Assembly: GCA_964017145.1 (NCBI GenBank)
Contig: OZ024846.1
Coordinates: 1,488,001 to 1,552,000, forward strand
Direction: 5' to 3'
Length of the DNA stretch: 64,000 nt
Source of the DNA: Agrocybe praecox
Taxonomy: Eukaryota > Basidiomycota > Agaricomycetes > Agaricales > Agrocybaceae
The position numbers were made by a program, and so were the translations under genes. Position 1 is the first letter of the stretch; every line of letters starts with the position of its first letter. Positions 54,361 through 63,655 of this stretch are shown here, one piece after another. A model generated the notes under the pieces. That model had not been told where the DNA came from and made no database searches. It saw only the letters and a list, made by a program, of their open reading frames with translations.

Positions 54361-56282
54361 CCTGCCGGGGATCGGATGTGAACGATCCCCACCTATATGA
54401 TGTGTATCGAACTACTAAGTAAGATGAGAAGAACCGTGCCACTAATGGCAAGAACCCCTGCTTCCTGAGAATTGCCTTGAGCATGTTATGGTTAAGAGAA
54501 GGGAAGAACTGGGCGATGTCGAATGTGACAATGCTGGTCTTGAGTCCCCTAGACCACCTGGTGCGAATCAGGTGGGTAAGGTACAGCCCTGCATCTTCGG
54601 TTGAGCGCTGCCGCACTCCACCGACTTGATTAGGGTGAACAAGGTCAAACTTGATCATGTCGTATTGAAGACGATTCGAAATCATCTTCTCAATGTGTTT
54701 TCCCGTGGTATTCAACAGCACTATGGGCCGGAATGCCTTGGGGTCAGAATATGTAGGTTTGCCCAGCTTCGGTATAATAACTGAAGTCGACTCCTTAAAG
54801 TGTCTCGGCCAAACCCCCACACGAATGCAGGCGTTGGCGAGATTGATAAGAAGTTGTGAAGCAGCAAGCTGCTTCACAACTTCTTTGAGAATTGGCCATG
54901 ACACATGGTCAGGGCCGGGGGATGAAAGACTTGAACAAGACCCAAGCACCTCATCTAGTTCTAACTTGGAGAATGGGAGCCAATCCCTTTCCTGTAGAGT
55001 TGGGAGGGGATCAAGCACAGCAAGATCTACTACTCGGCTGGAGGCCGAGTTGTAGGTGTTGTGGAGGGCATCCCATAGGGAGTCCATTCCATGGCAGGGC
55101 TGTCCTTGGTACTGGATAGCTTCGCAGGCAGGTAACTTGCGCTGTTTGACCCATTCCATTAGGTCCCACGGGCGTCTGTTGGTGTAGGCGATTTCTGTGA
55201 TACGAAGTTCAAAGAAGTCATGTTTGACATCCTTAACGGTTTTGCGAAAGGCTTTCCACTTTTCGTTGGTTTTATCCATACAATATGGGGCTAGCGAATT
55301 TGTGCACTCGTCATTCCACCATGGTTTAGAGTGCTTTGTGATTCGGGTTTCCTTCGCATGGGAATCCCACGCAGTGGTGTAGACATCAGATAGTGCTTGC
55401 ACAACTTGCTCAACATCCTCCCTGGTTTCGAGACGTCCCGCCTCTATGGCGGCAACCTTCCCGGGCAGCTTGGTCTTCCACGCTTTGTACGCATTGGAGC
55501 CCTTTGCGATTGTGAAGCAGATCATGTCTTCGATGTCATCCCCTAATTTGACAGAAGCTATCAACGGAATGTGATCTGTTCGCCCCTGATGTTCCGGTGC
55601 ACAAGTGACGTGACTTCTTGCTGACTCAGCAATCCCGCAGAATACCAGATCTATGACCGATGGCCGAAGGTCTGGGTTGTTGGATATAAATGTAGGACCC
55701 GGATTGGACGGCTCGGTCCATTCTAGGTCAAGTTCGGCAGCTATGTCTAGCAGCACAATAGCATCCCACCGATGATACGTGACATTGGGGTCCCATATCC
55801 TCGAGTGTGTGTTGAAATCGCCTCCCATATATTGCAAGCAGGGTAGTTCGTCGACATGGTCTTGTAGAAACTGAATCGCTGTACTGCCTTCATCTGAATA
55901 TACATTCATGAAGTTATATGTTTCATTGCCTTGGAACAACGAAAGAACGAAGATGTCGCGATGATCTATAAGATCTCGCCTCATCAAATGGCGGAGCCTC
56001 TCAAGCCGTTTTGGCACATATGCCATGACTCGGGGGGGAATCTCCTCATTTTCTGGGGGGTGTACCATATACAACCATGCAGGATGCATAGGCATGCCAA
56101 CAATAGTCACCTTTTTTGTTAGTAGAAGATGGTGCTTGTCTTATTATCCGCCAAGGCGGTTCTTGCACAAAGATAACATCAACCTTGTCGATTAACGTCT
56201 CAAGTAACACATGTAGGTAATCGTACTTCTTAGCTACATTATGCGAGTATATACTAATCTCCCTGCCTAGGCCGTTGCGCAT
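54361..56282 (-). pseudogene. LINE H ORF2, endonuclease and N-terminal RT
   Basis: EN starts MRNGLGREISIYSHNVAKKY; a frameshift near 56105-56115 separates it from MPMHPAWLYMVHPPE. Then YMGGDFNTHSRIWD, GRTDHIPLIAS, WWNDECTNSLA, and RT blocks SSPGPDHVSWPIL, KPTYSDPKAFRPIVLLNTTG and FDIAQFFPSLNH (first catalytic Asp). It is cut before the YVDD block by LTR-X; the last 30 codons of the open frame belong to LTR-X. Nearly all the rest is open for 580 codons. Confidence 0.85.
54848..54885. repeat. 18-bp perfect hairpin in LINE H RT
   Basis: 54848-54865 pairs perfectly with 54868-54885 across a 2-nt loop. It encodes part of KEVVKQLAASQLL on the minus strand. LINE G lacks exactly 39 nt here. Confidence 0.9.
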
Positions 56283-56652
56283 TAAGCTATGGGGAGGGGG
56301 TTAGTACGATCGCGGAGATTCTGTCGAAGACGACGTACCTCTGCATATTTGCCATCGATCCAAGCATGATCGAAGCGGTTGGTCCAGAACTTGCATTTAC
56401 ACGAGTTCGCGGCATGGGCACCCTTGCAATTGATGCAGTAAGCCGTGTGAGGGCACGGCTGGCCAGCAGGGGTTGGTTCGAGTGGTGGGTTTGCGTTGGC
56501 ATTCCCTTTGCAACACTTGGTGACATCATGGTGTTCGTTAGCCTTGTGTGGGCCCATGCAGTGTGGGCAAGACGCAGCACGTTGCCTGCATCCTTTGTCG
56601 GAGTGGCCCCATCGCCAGCATCGCTGGCAGAGGGGGACACCGGTGTGTGTGG

Positions 56653-56674
56653 TTTTTTAAAAAAAAAAATCAAA
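56653..56674 (-). mobile_element. 22-nt LINE 3' stub with 13-bp target duplication
   Basis: CCGGTGTGTGTGG occurs at 56640-56652 and 56675-56687. Between them, on the minus strand, lies TTTGATTTTTTTTTTAAAAA, the last bases of the family 2 LINE plus A tail. An extremely 5'-truncated insertion. Confidence 0.8.
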
Positions 56675-57893
56675 CCGGTGTGTGTGGTGGCAGCTTGAGT
56701 TTCGCACTGTCTTCCGAGGACCATAACAGACTTGTTGATGATCTGTTTGGCGTAGGCTCCGGACTTAGTGTCCCAGATGTCGATGTAAGCCACACCCATG
56801 GTGCTGGCTGGGGAGTTGTGGACAATGCGCGCTTCACGTGCAAAGTATAGGTTACTGCCTAGCGGAGAGGATTTGAGAGCCCCCTGCACTATGTCGGATG
56901 TAATTCTGGACGTTCTCGCAGCATCCGTGTAGTAGGGAATGTCCACTATGCAGACAAACGAAGTGGCAACGGGTAGGCTGACAGTGATACCTGCTGCAAC
57001 TTGCCCGAATGAAGCATTGGCTTGACCTCGAAGATATTCAAGGTCTCGCTCATTGGCTACACCATTGGTATGGAGGGTGTATCCTGCATAGGCTTGAGCC
57101 ATTGACAGGATTTGGAGGGTAGAGCCGCCATCGCACAGTGCGCGTCGGGCTCGTACTATGTACAGGTTAAAGTCACAAGTTGGAGTTGCGCCTTCAAACT
57201 GAATTAGGACCTGTCTTCTCGACGGTCCCCCTGCGACTTGCGCTTTTGCGACTTTGTCGGCCCTGCTGCATTCTGATTGGTTGCCTGTGCTACTGCGTTA
57301 ATTGGCAATTGAGGCGCGACCTTTGCGAGTTGCGTGACGGTCACGGGTTGCTTTGGTCCTTGGCCAAGGCAAGAGGCATATGACCTCTTGTCTGGACCAG
57401 TGGTCTGATGAGAAGGAAGCGGCGGCACGATTCTTCTGAATCGAGTCTCTGGCGCCTTGGGCTGCTGCATCGGCTGTGTAATAGCCGGTGCGGTTGGGGT
57501 GGGCTTCTTGGGCCCAGACCCTGAGGGTCCGGGCTTCTGAGGCCGTGTGGGAGGAGGAACCTCCCTTTGCTTCTCCTTGTCCGTGCGCAGTGGGGGTCTA
57601 GGAGTGATGAGGGCCGCCTCGCCGAGGCTGCCCCCACTGGGTTGTTGGGGTGGGGTTTTGGGGGGCCCCTCTACCATTTCTGACCAGTCCCCGGTCATTG
57701 GTTGACCAGAGTTGTCAACTTGCATGTTGTCCTCTTCGTCATCGAAGGTTCTGAGGGCACAGATTCGCCTGGCGTTCACTGCGACGTCGAACATCATCTC
57801 GGCCAGGTGTTGTATATTGGGGGCTTCAGCGAGGAGCTCATCCTGTTTGGGTTGGTTGGCTAGGAGTTCCAGCCATCAGTTGGTCGCCATTAG

Positions 57894-58163
57894 TATTAAA
57901 AGAAGTGACCAGACTGAGGATTGAACCCAGGCCCACTGGATATATACCAGATGCTCTAACCACTGAGCTATCAGGTCTTATAGGGTCAATCCACTATATG
58001 GTATTAATGTAATCCCCACCCAACCAATTGAGTTGCTAGTCATCTACAAATTGAACCGCAGTTCCCAAATGTCACACCAACAGGCTGACTAACCAATGAT
58101 GACTCAGCAACTCCCAAATGTGAGATCATAATTCTCACGAGTGGCAGATTACATAATCCAACA
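57894..58163 (-). mobile_element. 270-bp insertion ending in a tRNA-like unit
   Basis: ATTAG flanks both sides (57889-57893, 58164-58168) and the surrounding LINE sequence joins across it. On the minus strand it starts TGTTGGATTATGTAATC and ends with a tRNA-like sequence: A box TAGCTCAGTGG, B box GGTTCAATCC, hairpin CTGG...CCAG, then TTCTTTTAATA (short T-run). Could be a SINE/TRIM hybrid; the TG start and 5-bp duplication resemble an LTR, but the other end is not CA. Confidence 0.6.
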
Positions 58164-58659
58164 ATTAGAGCATGGCGGATTTGCACCACTTCGTCGTTGA
58201 AGCCCTCTTGGCCGTCGAATGGTGTGTCTTCAATGCGCGGCACTGCCCCTCGTTGGAACAGTGCGCCTTTGTTGTGGAGCCTCTTGCGAGAAGAGGATTG
58301 TCAAGAGGTGGATCAGGAATTGTGAGATGAGTCCCAGTCTTCATCGTTGTTGTCCATGGTCTCATCGCGAACGTCGGAGTCGGCATGGGATGGGGCTGGA
58401 GTCGCTGCTTGGCTGGCAGGGGCATCCTGAGGAGTTGTCCTCGGGCTTGCAGACGCAGTGGTCTGCAAGGGCGAGGGAGAGGCACCTTGGCTTGTTGGAG
58501 GTGCACCTCGGCGTGAACCTGTGCCCCCCCTTGTTGGCGTATCGGCCATTGTTGACGAAGCAGTAGATATACCGATTCGATTGTATCGTTACCCAAGTAC
58601 TAGACCCAGTTCCAATCGTTTGGCAAGTAAGAGTAAGCGAAAACAATAAGTTGCTAAAG

Positions 58660-59022
58660 TTGATGGTGGTGATAACGGGACAAGAAGAGATGCCACAGTC
58701 ATCTGTAAACTTGATGAAAGCATTGGACATATACTCTCCAGCCTTGTCATCTTGCAAAGCTTTGATTTTTGCATCCAGCTGGTTCTCAGCATAAGCCTTG
58801 AATGTCTTGAAAGCTTCAAAGGTGTCGCTTTGTCGCTTCAGAAACATGATGGCTTTGAGCTTGGTGCAGTCATCAATAAAGGTAACCCAGTAGCAGTAGC
58901 CTTCTTGAGATGCAACAGGAAGAGGACCATGAAGGTCAGAATGAATGAGTTCCAGTGGAGAGGTAGAAATGCGAGATGAGCTGGGGAAAGGAGAGGAAAC
59001 CATCTTGCCAGCTAAGCAAGGT
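58660..59022 (-). pseudogene. Copia integrase fragment
   Basis: Minus strand: CLAGKMVSSPFPSSSRIST, LIHSDLHGPLPVASQEGY, YWVTFIDDCTKL, FKTFKAYAENQLDAKIKALQ, DKAGEYMSNAFIKFTDDCGI. This is the zinc-binding end and catalytic core start of a Ty1/copia integrase (D in HSDLHGP and in the following WVTFIDD block). Cut at about 58690 by the 5' end of LINE H and at 59022 by LINE RNase H. Confidence 0.85.
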
Positions 59023-59477
59023 TCATTGGACCTTACCCTCCATAGTGGCCAAGGACATTCTTTGGCCATCTGTCGAGCCCTTCAACTGTGGCTAGAAGAA
59101 GATGCCGCATGCAAAGTAGACTTCATTCAGGTTCCTTCGAAACTGAAATGGAGGATACACCAAGAAGCCAACGACATAAGTCGGGCTCAGGTCGAACCTG
59201 TCGGGGATCACCCGGCTACTTCTTTGGATAGTGTACGAAAAGTCGTCACTAAAACAGTACAGGAGGACTGGAAGACTCTCTTCCGAGACCCCAATTATCG
59301 AGGGCATAATTTTCTGCCACTCAAGGATCTTGCCAGGGATTTACTCGAGCCAATGTATCTTCAAGAAGGTACTTGGCTTCGCGAAGTGAAAGACGCACAC
59401 ATACCATACATCGCTAGGATGAACAGATGCATCCTAAATCACACCCCAATTGGCGCGTACTATGAGCGCTTTAACAT
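59023..59477 (+). pseudogene. LINE family 2 ORF2 C-terminal fragment
   Basis: LTLHSGQGHSLAICRALQLW through KLKWRIHQEANDISRAQVEP to GAYYERFN, same segment as 35.29-35.73 kb, open throughout. Joined at 59478 to the 5' end of another LINE. Confidence 0.8.
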
Positions 59478-59584
59478 ATCTCTTCTTGACTCATTACCAC
59501 CACCATCGACTTTTGCAACTTATTGTTTTCGCTCTATCTTACTCGCAATACGATCGGAACTGGGTACTAGTACTCAGGTAACGA

Positions 59585-60389
59585 CAGCCAGTGCTGTCAA
59601 ATTTATGTATCAACCATGGGTAGTTGCCCAACTTAAAGTATGCATCCAGGTGGGCAGTTACCCAACTGCCCAAGATGATGCATCAAGCCCTCGGGCTGGC
59701 CTATTGTGACCATTTGTGACTATAGTCATGTGTCTACTATTGATGGCATCAAATTGCAAATGCATGACTTTTTGCTTGCCTCTATTTACATGTTTGGGCT
59801 CCACTCATATGTTTATATGGCCTCAAATACAAACAAATAATAAATAATAATGTCAGCAGGCAGGGGCAGGCATGGTACAAAACAAACAAGGCCTTTGAGT
59901 GATGTCACATCCAAACAACCCAATAAGGCAAGAGGACTTTGGACTTTGAGATAAGATAAGATAAATAAATCTATTTATAGAACAGATATATTTTTAGCTG
60001 CAATCTATTTATAGAATATGTTCAGACTTGCCAAATAAGACGAATCTATTTTTAGAATGTGTTTATTTTTAGTATATAATTTTATTTTTAGTATATAATT
60101 TTATTTTTAGTATATAATTTTATTTTTAAAACATTACATATTTAGGTAACTCCAGACACATCTATTTTTGGCTTGAAAATCTATTTTTAGAACACTCTAT
60201 GACAAAATAGTTTTGTGGCTGTGTATCAAATCACATGACTTGCACATGATTTTCACATGACTACAGCCTCTAGTCACTCTCAGTCACTCTGATGCATCAT
60301 CTTGGGCAGTTGGGTAACTGCTCACCTGGATGCATACTTTAAGTGGGGTAACTACCCATAGTTGATGCATGCAACTGCCAGTAACTTGT
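59585..60389. mobile_element. hAT MITE, 0.8 kb family, complete copy in LINE 5' UTR
   Basis: Left CAGCCAGTGCTGTCAAATTT; right reversed ACAAGTTACTGGCAGTTGC. GGTAACGA (59577-59584) and GGTAATGA (60390-60397) flank it, and the empty site in LINE H reads GGTAACGA once. Inverted repeats about 95 bp, sharing AACTTAAAGTATGCATCCAG-type and CCCAACTGCCCAAGATGATG blocks. Confidence 0.92.
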
Positions 60390-60432
60390 GGTAATGACAC
60401 AACCGAATCAGTAATCTACTGGTTCATCAACA

Positions 60433-61044
60433 ATGGCCGACACGCCAACAAGGGGGGGCGCAGGTACACGCCGATCTGCACCTCCGACAAGCCAAGGCGC
60501 TTCTCCCTCACCCTTGCGGACCACTGCGTCTGCAAGCCCAAGAACCACACCCCAGAACATCCCCGCCAGCAGGGCAGCGACTCCAGCCCCATCCCATACC
60601 GACTCGGACATCCGAGACGAGAATATGGACGACAACGACGACCAGGAATCATCTCATGACTCCCGGTCCACCTCTTGACAATCCTCTTCTCGCAAGAGGG
60701 CCCGCACCGAAGGAACACTACTCACAGGAGCAGTGCCGCGCATCGAGGACACACCATTCGACGGCCAAGAGGGCTTTAACGATGAAGTGGTACAGATCCG
60801 CCGTGCCCTCATGGCAACCAACCATTGGCTGGAAAGACTTGGTAGCCAACCCAAACGCAATGAGCTCCTATCCGGGGCTCCCGACATACAGCACCTGGCC
60901 AAGACGATGTTTGAAATTGCTTCCAACGCCAGGCAAATCTGCGCCCTCAGGTCGTACGTTGATACAGGGGACAACATGCAAGTTGACAACTCTGGTCACC
61001 CAATGACCGGGGACTGGTCAGGAATGGTGGAGGAACCCAAGACC
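60433..61044 (+). pseudogene. LINE I ORF1, N-terminal part
   Basis: MADTPTRGGAGTRRSAPPTS to an in-frame TGA at 60676-60678, then SSRKRARTEGTLLTGAVPRI through DNMQVDNSGHPMTGDWSGMV in the same register as LINE H. Ser/Thr/Pro-rich start and a basic KRAR patch. Ended by the copia LTR. Zinc knuckles are not reached. Confidence 0.75.
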
Positions 61045-61654
61045 TGTTAGAAATTGACCTCTAACGTAAGTAAAAGTCAATAGACTTATAGTTAACAATA
61101 GAGCCAAGTTTCAATGCGTAACAATGACTAGTCTTATGAAAATAGTGTATTGCTTCTATATAATCCCAAACCCAATCTAGTGTCTTGAGTACTCTCAGAC
61201 ATAGTAGGAAAACTGGTCTGTTTGTCCATGTTTACCCCAAAAATCCCTAGGCGCCAATATAGGTGCCCACAATATAGCGTTTGAAATCAGTGGTGCACCA
61301 AACAAAGTTCTACGCTACATATTATATACTGCCGGATTCGTCTCGTTGAGGAGATTCCGAATCCTGAAAGATCTCGTCCATAGCTGTACTCTATAAATAA
61401 CTATTTACGAAATACTGTCCAAAAACAGGGAAAAACATTGAAATCTATGTAAAGTCCATATGTACAAGTCCAAAATCAAAGTGTTTGATCACTAATTTCA
61501 ACATAACCCCCTGAGAAAACACTTTGACAATTTGGCAACCCAGAGATTTTCCATCACTTCCAAAACAACCCCCTGATGATACATCTCTCTACTACTCCAC
61601 TAACCCCATCATCTTTCTCAACTTTTCAACCTGAGGCTTTGGCAATGCTTTCGT
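61045..61654 (-). mobile_element. Copia 3' end: LTR (61045-61503) and pol C-terminus
   Basis: LTR TGTTAGAAATTGACCTCTAA ... AATTTCAACA. Inward of it (minus strand upstream) are two purine-rich stretches with CAGGGGGTT, one directly at the LTR border, a likely polypurine tract, and the pol C-terminus LTKALPKPQVEKLRKMMGLVE-like (stop at 61592), typical of the copia RNase H end. The rest of pol is cut by element C at 61655. Confidence 0.82.
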
Positions 61655-63221
61655 CAGTACTTTACTCTGCCCCACGACTACCAACCGGTTCTGACCAGAA
61701 ACAAGTGGGTCTGACTGAGTCTGAGCAGAACTGACCATTATTAAGTGTTTCTGACCATTACCAAGTGTTTCTGACCTGGACTCCATCCAGAATCCTGTCC
61801 AACTTAGTGGAAACTTGCTGTTTGCATGTTTTATGCAATGTTACTTATGTTTAAAAAAACATAACATTCACCAAAAACATAGGAATCACACAAAAAAACA
61901 TATAAAAAAGCGAAAATAAATTAATTAAGAAAATGCATAATATACATGATGTTTATATACTTATATACTTATTTTTAATTGGAGAAAAAGGGGGGAAGGG
62001 AGTATGGAAAGGGGAGGATAGAGGGAAGAGGAGATGGGAGGGGATAGGGAAGAGGTGGGGAGGAGGAAGGGGATGGGAGAGGAGGGATAGAGGCCCAGCC
62101 TATGGACAGTGGCGGGGAGCAAGAAAACGGAGGGGTACTCACCTGGTCGTTGTCCTAAATGCCCCGCCCCTCACCTCGCCACGTCACACCCTTGCCCCCA
62201 AGGCCACCGCCTCGTTTGCTGGCGTTCGTCGTTGGCGTTGGCGATAGCAAGTCGTCGTTGTCGTCACCGTCGTTGCCCCGTCGCTTGTGTTGTCGTCATC
62301 GCTCGTGTCGTCATCGTCACCGTCATCGCCCCGTCATCGTGTTGTCGTTGTCGTTGTCGCTGACGTGCGTGTCGTCGCCGAGTCATCCTATGTTGTCATT
62401 GGCGTTGGCGTGGCGTCGTCGCTCGTGTCGTCGTATCGTCATTGGCGTGGCGTTGTTGTCGTTGTCACTGTCGTATCGTTGTCGTTGCATCGTTATCGTC
62501 GACGTGCGTGTTGTCACTGACGTGCGTGTCGTCGCCGTGTTGTCGTTGGCGTCGTCTGCGCTGACGTGTTGTCGTCGTTGTGTTGTCGTCACTGGTGTTG
62601 GTGTTGTTGCTGGCATTGTTGTTGTTGTTGGCGTTGTTGCTGGCGCCGTCGTTGGCGTTATCGTCGTCGTGGACGTCGTTGTTGGCGTTGCGGTGTGGTG
62701 GCGACGGAATGTGGTGGTGGCAGAGGGTGGGTGGATGGTGGTAGTGGTCAGGAAGAAAGCAAACATTGATGATGCGGCAAGGGCAGAAGGTTGTGGCTGT
62801 GCCGGCAATTTCCGCAGCGGCCCGGACATCTATTTTGGGAATTTTACAAAAATTGTCGTTTGTATGTCACACGGACCTCCTAAAATTATGAAAAAATCAC
62901 GATAATTCCTAAAATATTCGAAATATATTTATCAAACATTAAATGTGACGTAATATGTTACGGTTTTGGCAGAAATGACAAAATAACCACAAAATAAATA
63001 AAATAAAACATATAAAGGTATATGGCTACCTTTAGATAGTTAACTATCAAAGTCTCTATGGTGCAGTCGGATGAGTGTCCATAGTTATATCACATGACCT
63101 CTAGCAAGGCTCTGGGTTCGATTCCCGGTGTCTCCACCGCATTTTTCTTTAATTGTGAAGCCTTTGGTCATGTGATCTGACTGTGGGTCTGAGCAGTTCT
63201 GAACGGTTTCACTCAGTTGTC
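61655..63221. mobile_element. tRNA-carrying hAT-like element, copy C, right end lost
   Basis: Left end CAGTACTTTACTCTGCCCCA matches A and B. Modules in the order of A: AT-rich with TTATGTTTAAAAAAACATAA (61847-61866), polypurine (61985-62095), GGACAGTGGCGGGGAGC (62104), GTC-rich tract (62220-62680), tRNA-like unit. Subterminal repeats here are TTCTGACCA/TCTGAGCAG. The right inverted terminus is missing and the sequence meets LINE 3' UTR at about 63222. It interrupts the copia pol C-terminus. Confidence 0.8.
63051..63146 (+). ncRNA. tRNA-like Pol III unit in element C
   Basis: A-box-like TGGTGCAGTCGG, B box GGTTCGATTCC with a good T-arm stem (CTGGG/CCCGG), about 45 nt between boxes (intron-like length) and a terminal TTTTT (63142-63146). 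No clear acceptor pairing; treated as tRNA-derived. Confidence 0.55.
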
Positions 63222-63655
63222 AAGGCCCGCCAAGATTGTAGACCGCCGTTAGGCGATCAGAATGTTGCTGGTTCGGTGGTGCTTGCGCCGTCGCAAGCGA
63301 GTAAGCATTATGGCCGGGCGTCGAGCTCAGCCCACAGTCCACACCCCACCCAGTCCGCAGTCCCCCCACGTTCCAAGTTGCATCGCTGCTTCCGCTTAGC
63401 CCAAGTGCCCCCGAAGGGTCAGGCCGAAGCCCACAAACCCAGGTACCCACTGAAGGGCCCCCAACGCCCCCGCAGGGTCAGGACAAATCCCACAAGTCAG
63501 AGTACTAGAGCGTGCGCCATTGTAATGGCAAAGAGTCCGCATTCCAAGAAAAGCGCGTCCCGCAGGCCAGGCCAGGGCCCAACCTGCTTATCCGACCCCT
63601 GCGGGTCGCCTGAACACAAATGCTGAGTCGTTGTCGTCCAGGAATTTGATCAGAG
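63222..63655 (-). mobile_element. LINE family 2, 3' UTR and ORF2 end, truncated both sides
   Basis: Minus-strand sequence matching 29340-29720 and 35900-36290: LINE C-terminal codons (DDNDSAFVF-like) and 3' UTR, without poly-A and cut at TTTGATCAGAG. Sandwiched between element C and a copia fragment. Confidence 0.75.

Larger units (their letters stand above)
56287..58560 (-). pseudogene. LINE H ORF1, gag-like with zinc knuckles
   Basis: Starts MADTPTRGGTGSRRGAPPTS (58549), a Ser/Pro/Thr-rich N-terminus, is interrupted by a 270-bp insertion, resumes with FDVAVNARRICALRTFDDEE and GPSGSGPKKPTPTAPA (57797-57204), then after a frame change ARRALCDGGSTLQILSMAQA and FVCIVDIPYYTDAARTSR, and ends with Cys-rich motifs CQRCWRWGHSDKGC, CPHCMGPHKANEHHDVTKC and CINCKGAHAANSC (56620-56400). 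Broken by stops and frame changes near 58300, 57200 and 56650. A second N-terminal copy is at 60433. Confidence 0.8.
54358..58691 (-). mobile_element. LINE family 2, copy H: 5' UTR to RT, with nested small insertions
   Basis: Minus strand, from the 5' end ATCTCTTCTTG at 58691 through ORF1 (58560-56287), ORF2 endonuclease and RT to 54358, where LTR-X begins. Contains a 270-bp insertion with a tRNA-like sequence (57894-58163) and a 22-nt LINE stub (56653-56674). The best view of the 5' two-thirds of this family in the window. Confidence 0.85.
59478..61044 (+). mobile_element. LINE family 2, copy I: 5' end and ORF1 N-terminus
   Basis: Begins ATCTCTTCTTG, the family 5' end, continues as 5' UTR to 59584, is interrupted by a MITE (59585-60389), then carries ORF1 from 60433 to the copia LTR at 61045. 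The MITE-free version of this site is visible on the minus strand at about 58590 in LINE H. Confidence 0.8.

Noticed and set aside
63051..63146. SINE insertion separate from element C
   Set aside because: No flanking duplication or A-rich tail; the same relative position in copies A and B makes it a module of the element.
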